The notes under the pieces are model-generated. The model did not search any database and had not been told where the DNA came from. It was given only the letters and a program-made list of their open reading frames with translations. A stretch of 32,119 nt of DNA, taken from positions 1 through 32,119 of the forward strand of contig JARIEV010000022.1 of NCBI GenBank assembly GCA_031127225.1. The letters are read 5' to 3'. Made by a program: the position numbers and the translations under genes. Below, one piece after another: positions 18,067 through 26,119 of this stretch (position 1 is the first letter of the stretch; the number at the start of each line of letters is the position of its first letter). This DNA comes from Gemmatimonadota bacterium (lineage in GTDB: Bacteria; Gemmatimonadota; Gemmatimonadetes; Gemmatimonadales; Gemmatimonadaceae).

Positions 18067-18984
18067 ATGTCCACTCCATTGCTGATTTTTTTCGGCGTAC
18101 TGGTGCTCGCCGCCGCCGTTGGCACCTGGGCGCTCGTGGCCAACCACCGCCGCGCGGTGCTCATTGCCCGGGCCACGGAATTTCCCAGCGGCCCCGTGCC
18201 GCGGCGCATCGAATTGCGCACTGGGCACGCCGCCACGTCGGAGCGCGTGAACGACACGCTCGAGAAGCTGCTCCCCGAGGGGTTGCTGGGAGAGACCGCA
18301 GCGATGCGTTTGGTGCGGGCGGGGTACGATGCGCCGTCGGCCCCTGCCCTGTACCTGCTGCTGCGGCTGGTGACGGCTGTGGTGTGTCCGGTGCTGGCCT
18401 TCGTGTTTGCGCCCCGCGACACTGAGCTGTTGTTCCTGGCCAGCATGGCCGTGAGTGTGGCGCTGGGGCTCATGCTGCCCCCCTATCTGCTGCTGCGTAT
18501 CGAGCGCGCCCGTCAGCTCCGCGTGCTGCGTTCCATTCCCGACTGCCTCGACCTGCTGCTGGTGTGTGTGGAGGCCGGCGTCTCGCTGGATGCCGCGCTG
18601 TTGCGCGTGGGGCACGAGATGTCGCGGATGCACCCCGAGCTGGCGCATGAACTGCTCGTGGTCAATCGGAAGGCGAACGCCGGCATGCGGCGCGATGACG
18701 CGCTGCACGGCCTGTACGACCGCACCGGGGTGGAGGAGCTGCGGGCGCTGTCGTCCACGATGATTCAGAGCGAACGCTGGGGCTCATCGATTGGCCGCGT
18801 ACTGCGGGTGCACTCGGAGAGTCTGCGGCGGAAGCGGCGGCAGTCGGCGGAACGTCGTGGAGCCACGGCCGCGACCAAGATGATTTTCCCGATGGTGCTG
18901 TTCATTCTGCCGTCGCTCTTTGCGGTAATCGGTGGTCCGATGGTGATTGGCCTAGGTCCGGTGTTCGACGTATTCGGCCAGTGA
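18067..18984 (+). CDS. tadC: TadC, type II secretion F-family platform protein (Tad locus 2)
   Basis: This 305-residue protein has an N-terminal helix (LLIFFGVLVLAAAVGTWALVA), central helices (about 95-145) and a C-terminal helix (IFPMVLFILPSLFAVIGGP). The GspF core has IPDCLDLLLVCVEAGVSLDAALLRVGHEM and TMIQSERWGSSIGRVLR. The ATG at 18067 is chosen because AAGGAG lies 6 nt before it; upstream in-frame codons fall inside tadB. It pairs with TadB in the inner-membrane platform. The TadG-like gene follows after 38 nt. Confidence 0.94.
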   Translation: MSTPLLIFFGVLVLAAAVGTWALVANHRRAVLIARATEFPSGPVPRRIELRTGHAATSERVNDTLEKLLPEGLLGETAAMRLVRAGYDAPSAPALYLLLRLVTAVVCPVLAFVFAPRDTELLFLASMAVSVALGLMLPPYLLLRIERARQLRVLRSIPDCLDLLLVCVEAGVSLDAALLRVGHEMSRMHPELAHELLVVNRKANAGMRRDDALHGLYDRTGVEELRALSSTMIQSERWGSSIGRVLRVHSESLRRKRRQSAERRGATAATKMIFPMVLFILPSLFAVIGGPMVIGLGPVFDVFGQ

Positions 18985-19022
18985 CGTGCGACGCGCCCCG
19001 AAGGCGTGCGGGTGGAGGCACA

Positions 19023-20159
19023 ATGAGGCATTTCAAGAATCGTCGTGGCGCCACCATGATTTTGGTGGGGGTATCACTGGTGGCGTTGGTGGGCGTGATG
19101 GCGCTGGCCATCGACATGGGGCGCATGTATCTGTTCCGGGCGCAGGTGCACGTGTCGTCGGATGCGGCGGCGCTGGCGGGCGCCGAGCGGCTACTGCGGG
19201 AGCAGTATGGTGGCGCAGCCGATACGGCGGTGGCGTACGGACGACTGAACCTGGTGGATGGCGCGACGCCCGCGATCAGCACGGCGGATATCGAGCCGGG
19301 CGTGTGGCAGGGCGTCAGCTTCACACCCACGGGGAGCTGGTCATCGGCCAGCAACGCGGTGCGAGCTACGTCGCGCTACACGGCCAGCTACCGCTTCGGC
19401 CGCATCTTCGGGCTCACCACGCGCGTGCGTGAAGCCAAGAGCGTGGCAGCGATCGGGTCCGCCTCGGGGACCGCGTGCGCGCGGCCGTTGGCGGTGCCGT
19501 ACCAGCGGCTGCTGGACGCGCGCTACGGCGACGGGGGGAAGGACGCGCTCACGTACACGCTGACCACCGAGGATATCGCGTGGTTTTCCAACAACCATCC
19601 GTCGATCCTGCTCAAGTCAGGCAGTACGAATACCGCGATCGTGAGCGGCAACTTTTATGGCATGCGACTGCCGCCGCAGGTGTATGCGGACGGGGTGATC
19701 GGCAATCCGTGGAGCGGCGCCGATGATTTCGGCCACGCGCTGAGTGCGACGTGTGACGACCTGGCGGCGCGCATCGAGCGCGCTGGCGGCCGGCCGTACG
19801 TGAGCGTGGGCGACTGGATGCGTGGCGAGAACGGCAACATGGTGAACAAGGCCGGTGACGCCATCGCGACGCTGTGCCGCGCGAATGGCGGGATCGAGCC
19901 GCCCGGCGGCACTGGCAACAAATCGTTCACCTGCAATGTGCCCACGCGCCTGATCATCGCGATGTGGGACGTGAGCGGTGATGCCCCGGGGACCAACGCG
20001 TGCGGCAATAAATGTTTTCGCGTGAAGACGGTGGGCGCGTTCTATGCGACCGAGTACGTAAAAGACGAAGGCGTGCGCGGCTACTTCTCCGACGTGGTCG
20101 CCCAGGGTGCGTTCTCACCGTTTCCGGGACTGATCAAAAAAATCGCCTTGGTCCAGTAG
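19023..20159 (+). CDS. TadG-like Flp pilus assembly protein (Tad locus 2)
   Basis: This 378-residue protein has RRGATMILVGVSLVALVGVMALAIDMGRMYLF near the N-terminus in two adjoining segments, matching the Tad_N anchor, followed by SSDAAALAGAERLL. The outer region of about 330 residues contains TACARPLAVPYQ and further Cys residues (ATCDD, TLCRAN, FTCNVP, NACGNKCF), so disulfides are likely. The ATG at 19023 follows GGAGG by 6 nt; a GTG at 18981 overlapping the tadC stop would add a cytoplasmic leader. Apart from the anchor and the CxRP motif, similarity to the locus 1 copy is low, so the two may serve different fibre tips or partners. Confidence 0.85.
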   Translation: MRHFKNRRGATMILVGVSLVALVGVMALAIDMGRMYLFRAQVHVSSDAAALAGAERLLREQYGGAADTAVAYGRLNLVDGATPAISTADIEPGVWQGVSFTPTGSWSSASNAVRATSRYTASYRFGRIFGLTTRVREAKSVAAIGSASGTACARPLAVPYQRLLDARYGDGGKDALTYTLTTEDIAWFSNNHPSILLKSGSTNTAIVSGNFYGMRLPPQVYADGVIGNPWSGADDFGHALSATCDDLAARIERAGGRPYVSVGDWMRGENGNMVNKAGDAIATLCRANGGIEPPGGTGNKSFTCNVPTRLIIAMWDVSGDAPGTNACGNKCFRVKTVGAFYATEYVKDEGVRGYFSDVVAQGAFSPFPGLIKKIALVQ

Positions 20160-20208
20160 CGGCGTGTCCGCCGATTCCCTTTCTCCTTCGTCTCCCGAGG
20201 CCGTCCCC

Positions 20209-21222
20209 ATGACGCTGATCGCTTCGCATTCGCACCGGGCCCTCGAAGTGCTGGGGCCGCGGTATCCCGACCTGACGCTCGTGAGCGAGGGGCGCAGTGG
20301 CATGGTGTTCACCGGCCACGCGGGTGGCCCCGATGGGCGCGCCGTGGCGGTGAAGGTGGCGTATCCTGTGGACGGCAGCGCGCACTACTCGAGCGCCATG
20401 GCGCGGTTCCGGCGCGAGGCGGAGATCGGCGCGCGGCTGGCGCACCCGCACATTCTGCGCACGTCGCCGGTGGAGGTGCTGGACGGGATCGAGTTCTACG
20501 AAATGGATGCCGCCGGTCCGATCCGCCTCGACCAGCTCATCACGGCGGCGCATCCGCCCGGGTACGCGCGCGTGCTCACGGTGCTGCAACAGCTGGCCGA
20601 CGCGCTGGACTACGCGCACGCGCACGGCGTGGTGCACGGGGCGTTGCGCCCCTCCACTGTGCTGCTGGATCCAACGGGACAGGTGCTACTGAAAGGATTC
20701 TGCCTGTATACCAACGAAACGGCGCCGCACCCGTCACTCGCGCCGGCGGCGGTGGGGAACCCGGCGTACATGGCCCCCGAGCAGTGGCACGATGCCACCG
20801 TGGAGCGGCGCGTGGACGTGTACGCGCTGGGGGTGCTGGCCTACGAGATGTGCACGGGACATGCGCGGGTGGGGTACGACCGCAGCGGCGTGCCGGAAAT
20901 CCGCCCCATCGAACTGGCGCCCAATCATCCGCTGCGCGCTGACGTGCCGATGCATGTGTCCACAGCCATCCGCCGCGCCACCAACCGTGACCTCGACGTC
21001 CGCTACGGATCGGCCGGCGCCTTCGTGACGGCGCTGACGCATCCGGAAGAAGCGCAGGGGCACAGCCTGCCCACGGTGGTGCCACCGCGGAATGCGAAGG
21101 CGCACGCGCCGTGGATGCTGCTGACACTCGTGCTGGTGGTGGCGACGGCGATCTTCGTGGGCATTCCGTCGTCCCCGCGCGACGAATTGTTCGCCCTGCT
21201 GCTGCCGTCAGGGCGCCGCTAG
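20209..21222 (+). CDS. membrane-anchored predicted pseudokinase (Ser/Thr protein kinase fold)
   Basis: This 337-residue protein has a bacterial Ser/Thr kinase (PknB-like) fold at about 20-275, a linker, one transmembrane helix (about 302-320) and a 17-residue outer tail. Kept features are the Gly-rich loop EGRSGMVF (27-34), the VAVK lysine (Lys49), an alpha-C Glu (Glu70 in RFRREAEIG), APE (189-191) and the alpha-F Asp (DVYALGVLAYEM, Asp203). Lost features are HRD, now HGA (143-145) without the catalytic Asp; the catalytic-loop Asn, now Thr150; and DFG, now GFC (163-165). Phosphotransfer is therefore unlikely, though nucleotide binding is possible. The ATG at 20209 has GAGG 9 nt upstream; a GTG at 20164 would add 15 residues. 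It starts 49 nt after the last Tad gene, same strand. Confidence 0.85.
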   Translation: MTLIASHSHRALEVLGPRYPDLTLVSEGRSGMVFTGHAGGPDGRAVAVKVAYPVDGSAHYSSAMARFRREAEIGARLAHPHILRTSPVEVLDGIEFYEMDAAGPIRLDQLITAAHPPGYARVLTVLQQLADALDYAHAHGVVHGALRPSTVLLDPTGQVLLKGFCLYTNETAPHPSLAPAAVGNPAYMAPEQWHDATVERRVDVYALGVLAYEMCTGHARVGYDRSGVPEIRPIELAPNHPLRADVPMHVSTAIRRATNRDLDVRYGSAGAFVTALTHPEEAQGHSLPTVVPPRNAKAHAPWMLLTLVLVVATAIFVGIPSSPRDELFALLLPSGRR

Positions 21223-21223
21223 G

Positions 21224-21251
21224 ATCACGCGACGCGCATCACGCGACGCGT
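21224..21251. repeat. two tandem 14-bp direct repeats
   Basis: ATCACGCGACGCGC (21224-21237) is followed at once by a copy differing only in the last base (21238-21251). The pair fills the gap between the convergent pseudokinase and FAD oxidoreductase genes. The second copy contains the near-palindrome CACGCG-A-CGCGTG. Function is unknown; simple duplication by slippage is the plain explanation. Confidence 0.6.
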
Positions 21252-21252
21252 G

Positions 21253-22875
21253 TTACCCGAGCAGGCGGACGGCCTGCTCGGCGGCGTGCACGCCATGCCA
21301 CTGGGCCTCTTCGAAGAGGCTCAGGTTACTGAGATCAGCGTGCGCCACCAGCATCCGCGGGGCCGGCTGCCACGCCTGCATAGCCGCGACACGCGACAAG
21401 GCGCCGGGCGTGGGGCGCGCCATGGCGTGGCCCCAGCGCATGATGTCGATGCGCGCCACGCACTCGGCGATATCGGCGTGCGCGCGACGCAGATCGGCGA
21501 GAATCTCGTCGCGCCAGGAGCCCCAACTGCGCTGCTGCAGCTGGAGCCGCGCCTCGCGCGCCGGCCGGTCCACCAGCGCGTGGTACCAGGTCCACACGGT
21601 GCGATCGGGTGGTGTGCCCAGCCCCTGATGCGCCGCGTTCACGTACCCAAGCGAGGCACTGCCATAGATCACGTTGTCCCACGCCAGCTCGGCCCCGGCC
21701 GACGCCGGCGGCCGGTCGATGACCAGGTTGGCCACCACCCATGGCGCATACTCCAGCGTGACCGGCAGCTGCACGGCCGCACACACGCGCGGCAGGACGA
21801 ACAGCGGTGCACACCAGATCACGGCGTCGGCGGTGATGCGCTCCTGCGGCGTCTCAATCACCCAGCGCGCGCCCGGGCGCGCCCCGTCGCGTGCCACCTG
21901 CCACACGGGCGCCCCCGTGACCACCCGTGCGCGCCCGTCGGGGCCCGGTTGCGCCGAGAGCCGCTGGGTGAGGCGCTGGGCGATCCAGTCGTTCCCTTCG
22001 GGCCAGGTGAGCGGCCCCTGCTCGTCGGGGTCGCGCGCCGCGAAGTAGTGCACGGCGGCCCACGCGCTGGCCTGCGAGAGCGCAGCGCCGTAGTCGTCGC
22101 GGGTGCCGTACTCCACCCACCAGCGCAGCGCCGGTGCGGTGAAGCCTTCGCGATCCATCCACTGGCGCGCTGTGATGGTATCGAGTGCCTCCACGGCGGC
22201 CGCCGACCGTGCACCGCGGGCGCCATCGCGTCGTGCCACGAGACGGCGGGCGTGCCCGTCGGCGCTGGGCACACTGAACATGCCGGTGGCGCGGAAGTCA
22301 GCGATGCGCGCCTCGAAGCGCTGGAACTGCGCGCGATCGGCGCGGGAGAGCGCGTCCACCGGGTCGAGCCCCTCGTGCCAGCGCCCATGCTGCCAGAGGC
22401 GCTCCTGCGGGGTGTGGCAGAGCACGCGCTCGTCCCACACACCGTCGGCCCCCAGCACGCCGAGGTCGCGCATGAGACGGCGCACGTGCACGGCGTCGGC
22501 GGCGGGCACGGGCACGTAGTGCGCGCCCCACGGCGCCCGCTGCCCTCGATAGTCGGCCGAGCGCGCATTGCCGCCGGTGCGCGCGTCCATTTCGAGCAGC
22601 GTCCAGTCGTGCAGCCCCAGCGCATCGAGGCGCCACCCGGCGGAGAGCCCGCCCATGCCGCCGCCGATGATCGCCACTTGCACGCGCCGTTCCGCGCGGC
22701 GCGTGGTACCGCTGGAGCGCGGCGCCGTACCGTCGCGTAGCGCGTGCCCCATCGCGCTACCGTCGGGGACGAAACCGCCGCCGATCACGCGTCCTTTGGG
22801 CGTGAGCCCCACCAGCGCGGGCGCGGCGATGATGGCACCGAGGGTCCGCAGGACGTCGCGACGTGATGGCGTCAC
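21253..22875 (-). CDS. Tat-signal FAD-dependent oxidoreductase (amine-oxidase-like)
   Basis: This 540-residue protein starts with a twin-arginine signal (SRRDVLRTLGAIIAAPALVG), so it is likely exported folded with its cofactor. A dinucleotide-binding motif, VAIIGGGMGGLSAGWRL (67-83), ends its first strand pair at Glu95, and ARTGGNARS (98-106) matches the R-x-GG-R motif of flavin amine oxidases. A C-terminal block (LSLFEEAQWHGVHAAEQAV) resembles the second FAD-contact region. The substrate cannot be read from sequence. It is the last gene of the SPFH-SpeD operon, starting 7 nt after the aminopropyltransferase gene, so a polyamine or aminopropylated product is a reasonable guess. The start is GTG. 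Confidence 0.78.
   Translation of the reverse strand: MTPSRRDVLRTLGAIIAAPALVGLTPKGRVIGGGFVPDGSAMGHALRDGTAPRSSGTTRRAERRVQVAIIGGGMGGLSAGWRLDALGLHDWTLLEMDARTGGNARSADYRGQRAPWGAHYVPVPAADAVHVRRLMRDLGVLGADGVWDERVLCHTPQERLWQHGRWHEGLDPVDALSRADRAQFQRFEARIADFRATGMFSVPSADGHARRLVARRDGARGARSAAAVEALDTITARQWMDREGFTAPALRWWVEYGTRDDYGAALSQASAWAAVHYFAARDPDEQGPLTWPEGNDWIAQRLTQRLSAQPGPDGRARVVTGAPVWQVARDGARPGARWVIETPQERITADAVIWCAPLFVLPRVCAAVQLPVTLEYAPWVVANLVIDRPPASAGAELAWDNVIYGSASLGYVNAAHQGLGTPPDRTVWTWYHALVDRPAREARLQLQQRSWGSWRDEILADLRRAHADIAECVARIDIMRWGHAMARPTPGALSRVAAMQAWQPAPRMLVAHADLSNLSLFEEAQWHGVHAAEQAVRLLG
21257..21281. terminator. candidate hairpin at the convergent 3' ends
   Basis: CCGAGCAGGC (21257-21266) and GCCTGCTCGG (21272-21281) form a perfect 10-bp stem with a 5-base loop. 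It lies in the last codons of the FAD oxidoreductase gene and 34 bases after the pseudokinase stop. Placement between convergent genes suits a bidirectional terminator, but no T-tract follows on either strand, so it may act only as an mRNA 3' end structure. Confidence 0.35.
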
Positions 22876-22882
22876 GTCACGG

Positions 22883-24379
22883 TCACCGGTTGATGGCGTC
22901 GAACTCGTGCTCGTAGTAGCGCACGAGCACCTGATCGTTGAGGCGGTTGGCCAGCGCCGGCACGCGTTGCATGTCGGCGGGAAAGTCGAACAGCGCCGGC
23001 ACGCCGGAGGCCGTGAGATAGCGCAGCCCGCCGGGGAGCGTGGCGGGCGGTGCGTAGCTGTCGAGCCCGGCGATCACGAATCCCCATTCGCCGAAGCTGG
23101 GCACGTACACGTGGTACGGCCACGTGCGGAGTCCGGCGCCTTCGAGCGTCGTCACGATGCTCCAGAACGACTGCCGCGCAAACATCGGTGACGTACTCTG
23201 CACGACCAGGAAGCCGCCCGGCGCGATATGCTGTTTGACGAGCCGATAGAACGCGCTCGTGTACAGCTTGCCCACGTGATAGTTGGACGGGTCGGGGAAG
23301 TCGATGACGACGAAATCGAACGGCACCGCCGTGCTGTCGAGCCACGTGAAGGCGTCGGCGTTCACCACGCGCACGCGCGGGTCGGTGAGCGCCTGCGCGT
23401 TGAGGGCCGTGAGGCGCGGATGCTGCTGAAAGAGCGCCGTCATCCCTTCGTCGAGATCGACCAGCGTGATCTGCCGCACGTCGGGGTACTTGAGGATCTC
23501 GCGCACGGCGAGTCCGTCGCCGCCGCCGAGCACCAGCACGCGGCCACGGGCCATCGCCGACGACAGACCGGGATGCACGAGCGCCTCGTGGTACCGGTAC
23601 TCATCGCGCGAGGCGAACTGCAGGTGCCCATTGAGATACAGCCGCAGGTCATCCTTCCAGCTGGTAAGCACGATGCGCTGGTAGCGCGTGTCCTTGGCCA
23701 GAATGATGGGATCGGCGTACATCCCTTCCTCGGCCAGCGTGGTGATGCGCTGCCCCTTCCAGAGGCCGGCGCCCAGCACGAGCAGCGCGAGGATACCACC
23801 CGCCCGCAAGGCATTTTTGCGCGGCAGGACATCGCGGAACAGCCACGTGCTCCACAGCCCGACCAGCACGTTGATGACCCCGAACAGCAACGCCGAGCGC
23901 ACCAACCCGAGCCGCGGCACCAGCAGCAACGGGAAGAGCAGCGAGGCGAAGAGCGCGCCGATGTAGTCGAACGTGAGTACGTTGGCGACCACGTCCTTGA
24001 AGCTGAACCGATCCTGCAGGATCCGCATGAGCAGCGGGATCTCGAGTCCCACCAGGATGCCGATCAGCAGGACGATGCCGTACAGCGTGGGGCGGAATGC
24101 TTCGGTGTACGCGAACGCCAGAAAGAGAATCAGTGACGATAGGCCACCGACCACGCCGACCAGCATCTCGACCAGCACGAACCGCGTGACCACCCCGCGG
24201 ACCACGAAGCGCGAGAGCCAACTGCCGATGCCCATCGCGAACAGGTACGTGCCGATGATCGTGGAGAACTGCGTGACGCTGTCGCCCAGCAGATACGACG
24301 CGAGCGCACCGGCTACGAGCTCATAAATGAGACCGCAGGCGGCGATGAGGCAAACGGAAATGAACAGCGCAATCGGCAC
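22883..24379 (-). CDS. membrane-embedded aminopropyltransferase (spermidine-synthase fold)
   Basis: This 498-residue protein has about seven transmembrane helices (within 1-208) and then a cytoplasmic spermidine-synthase-like domain (about 215-470). Motifs are YQRIVL (233-238), LNGHLQFASRDEYRYHEALVHP (249-270; canonical Gln and Asp-Glu...Tyr-His-Glu), the AdoMet-binding VLGGGDGL (283-290), acidic VDLDEG, NADAF (340-344) and VIDFPDPSNYH (358-368), whose Asp360 matches the catalytic Asp of the aminopropyl-acceptor site. Classical enzymes have Ser/Thr-Ser/Thr after that Asp; here Phe-Pro follows. It probably transfers the aminopropyl group of decarboxylated AdoMet, supplied by SpeD in the same operon; the acceptor is unknown. 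The GTG start overlaps the DUF350 stop by one base. Confidence 0.88.
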   Translation of the reverse strand: MPIALFISVCLIAACGLIYELVAGALASYLLGDSVTQFSTIIGTYLFAMGIGSWLSRFVVRGVVTRFVLVEMLVGVVGGLSSLILFLAFAYTEAFRPTLYGIVLLIGILVGLEIPLLMRILQDRFSFKDVVANVLTFDYIGALFASLLFPLLLVPRLGLVRSALLFGVINVLVGLWSTWLFRDVLPRKNALRAGGILALLVLGAGLWKGQRITTLAEEGMYADPIILAKDTRYQRIVLTSWKDDLRLYLNGHLQFASRDEYRYHEALVHPGLSSAMARGRVLVLGGGDGLAVREILKYPDVRQITLVDLDEGMTALFQQHPRLTALNAQALTDPRVRVVNADAFTWLDSTAVPFDFVVIDFPDPSNYHVGKLYTSAFYRLVKQHIAPGGFLVVQSTSPMFARQSFWSIVTTLEGAGLRTWPYHVYVPSFGEWGFVIAGLDSYAPPATLPGGLRYLTASGVPALFDFPADMQRVPALANRLNDQVLVRYYEHEFDAINR

Positions 24380-24588
24380 TAGTGAATAGCGGCGGCGACG
24401 ATGATGCCCAACGCGATGGCGACCGAACCCATGAGAATGGCGGCGGCCGTGTTCTTCTTCACCCCGATCTCGTCCCAGAGCTTGCCGGGGGTGAGCAGGT
24501 CGATGATGACGAAGGCGATGATGAACATCGCGACGCCGATGAGCGCGAACGCGCCGGAGTTGACCACGTTCTGCAGGAACTGATCCAT
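24379..24588 (-). CDS. DUF350 (YjfL-type) small membrane protein
   Basis: This 69-residue protein has two hydrophobic helices (about 13-34 and 45-67) joined by LLTPGKLWDEIGVKKNT, the DUF350 signature in which one helix-loop-helix unit carries DLLTPGKL. The unit is single, while many family members have two to four. A strong AGGAGGT lies 5 nt before the ATG at 24586-24588; the ATG just upstream is too close to it. DUF350 genes are known next to ATP-grasp glutathionylspermidine-synthetase-like and polyamine genes, for example yjfL in E. coli. The molecular function is unknown. The stop overlaps the aminopropyltransferase start. Confidence 0.88.
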   Translation of the reverse strand: MDQFLQNVVNSGAFALIGVAMFIIAFVIIDLLTPGKLWDEIGVKKNTAAAILMGSVAIALGIIVAAAIH

Positions 24589-24598
24589 CATGACCTCC

Positions 24599-24784
24599 TC
24601 ATTTGCCGCGGAGCGTGCGCCCCGGGATGAAGTACGTGGGTCGGTAGGCGCCGGGATTATCGCGGACCGACCGGGGGTTGGTGCGGGATTCGCTGGCGCG
24701 GGTGAGGCTCCAGCCGCGGTACTGCGCCGTGCCAAGCAGGGCGAGGACGGCGACGGCCCACAGGGTGTAAATCCGGGTGCCCAT
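24599..24784 (-). CDS. small single-pass membrane protein, unrecognised
   Basis: This 61-residue protein has a transmembrane helix (about 5-20, YTLWAVAVLALLGTA) followed by a basic, polar tail of 40 residues with SVRDNPGAYRPTYF and an Arg/Lys-rich end. Start is the ATG at 24782-24784, with GGAG about 9 nt upstream; a TTG directly before it is an alternative. It lies 12 nt after the membrane DUF4178 gene and its stop sits just before the DUF350 RBS, so it belongs to the same operon. I recognise no named family. Third positions and tight packing support a real gene. Confidence 0.75.
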   Translation of the reverse strand: MGTRIYTLWAVAVLALLGTAQYRGWSLTRASESRTNPRSVRDNPGAYRPTYFIPGRTLRGK

Positions 24785-24796
24785 CAAGCGGCTCCG

Positions 24797-26119
24797 CTAT
24801 TCATCGTCATCATCACTGCTCCCCGTCGGGGCATGATCGCTCTCGGCCCAACGACGGCTCTCGAAACCGGCCCCCGGCACGAGCGCGAGCAGCGCCGGCG
24901 CCGCGAGCGCGATGAACGCAAACCCGTAGAACAAGTAATGCGGCGCATCACGCCGCACCCGCACCCGATACTGCGCTTCGGCCCGACCGGGCTCACCGCC
25001 CTCGGCCTGCACGCGCAAGATGTAGCGACCGGCCGGGACGGATGCCACGCGCACCGATTCAGAGCGCGAGCCTTCCGTCCACTGCCCGTCACTGTCGGCG
25101 CCGCGGTAGAAGCTGAGCTGCCGAGTGACTTCACGCGTGTCGCCGGTTTGCTCGTTGACCAGCGAGAACACGAGGAAGATCCAGTCGTTGTCCAGATCGG
25201 CGTCGATATCGAGCGTGACATTGGACGGACGTCCGTCGAGCACGAACGGCTCCGTGACCGACACGGCGGTGTCGTCCTGCCCGCGCACCACGCGGAAGGC
25301 GCGCTCGAACACCGTGGCGTTGCCGGCCAGCGCGATGTTGGCGGCCAGCATGGCCACGAGGGCCACGAGCGCGATCAGCATGCGCCCCATGATCCGCTGC
25401 GGCGTACCGGCGTGCGGATTGGGTTGATTGGCGAACACCCCCGCTGGCGGGCGCAGTGTATGCTCGAGACCGAACGCTTTTTGGATCACGTCGTGCGGCG
25501 TGTAGACGCCCAGCGACCAGGTGATCTCGCTGCCCGATGCCTCGGCGCTCAGCACATACGGCGGGGCCACGAAATCACGCGTCACGACGTGATCGCCCAC
25601 GCGCAATTCCCACGGGAACTCCCCGAGCGCCGCGGTGGTGGTGGCCGTGGCCGTCTGGAAGTGCCGGTAGGTGGTGCCGTCGAGTTCCACGGTGGGCCGT
25701 GCCCCGCCCTGCTCCCGTTCCGGACGACGGCGCAGCTTCTCGATGACGTTCCAGTGGCCCTGATATTCCGACAGATACAGGAAGCCGCGGTACGGATTGA
25801 AGCTGACGTACTCGGTCCAGCTGTAGTCGGTGCCGTCCACGGTGATGGTGACGCGCTGGGCGCCGATCACCTCCCACGGGGCGCCCTTCCAGGTGCCGCG
25901 CGTCCCCAGTGGGATGTGCGGCACGAAGTCGATGCCTTCGCCATGCCGGAGGATGCGCAGCTGCTCGTCGGTGGCGTCGAGCTGGGCGCCACACGCGGCG
26001 CACACCACCGACACGGCCCACCCCTGCGCGTGCAACGTGATGGCCGCCCCGCAGGACGGGCAGTTGAGTGCGGAGGCCCGCGGGACGCGTGCGGCGGGCG
26101 TATCGAGCGGCGCTACCAT
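24797..26119 (-). CDS. membrane DUF4178 protein with N-terminal zinc ribbon
   Basis: This 440-residue protein has a zinc ribbon with Cys20, Cys23, Cys40 and Cys43 (CPSCG...CAACG), then a DUF4178 beta-rich domain (about 65-210, with WKGAPWEVIGAQRVTI and YVSFNPYRGFLYLSEYQGHW), transmembrane helix 1 (247-265), an outer beta-rich domain (about 266-392), transmembrane helix 2 (394-415) and an acidic tail (SSDDDDE). So a cytoplasmic sensor-like half is joined to an extracytoplasmic half. The first 6 nt overlap the upstream soluble DUF4178 gene. Role is unknown; the layout suggests a membrane scaffold or sensor of the operon. Confidence 0.85.
   Translation of the reverse strand: MVAPLDTPAARVPRASALNCPSCGAAITLHAQGWAVSVVCAACGAQLDATDEQLRILRHGEGIDFVPHIPLGTRGTWKGAPWEVIGAQRVTITVDGTDYSWTEYVSFNPYRGFLYLSEYQGHWNVIEKLRRRPEREQGGARPTVELDGTTYRHFQTATATTTAALGEFPWELRVGDHVVTRDFVAPPYVLSAEASGSEITWSLGVYTPHDVIQKAFGLEHTLRPPAGVFANQPNPHAGTPQRIMGRMLIALVALVAMLAANIALAGNATVFERAFRVVRGQDDTAVSVTEPFVLDGRPSNVTLDIDADLDNDWIFLVFSLVNEQTGDTREVTRQLSFYRGADSDGQWTEGSRSESVRVASVPAGRYILRVQAEGGEPGRAEAQYRVRVRRDAPHYLFYGFAFIALAAPALLALVPGAGFESRRWAESDHAPTGSSDDDDE

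Noticed and set aside
20160-20208. GGCG-TGTC-CGCC hairpin after the TadG-like gene of locus 2 as a terminator
   Set aside because: A 4-bp stem is too weak and there is no T-tract, so read-through into the pseudokinase gene is more likely.
21250-22740. 496-codon open frame on the + strand opposite the FAD oxidoreductase
   Set aside because: No domain and Arg/His/Gly/Ala-rich; the opposite strand encodes a clear Tat signal and FAD-binding motifs.
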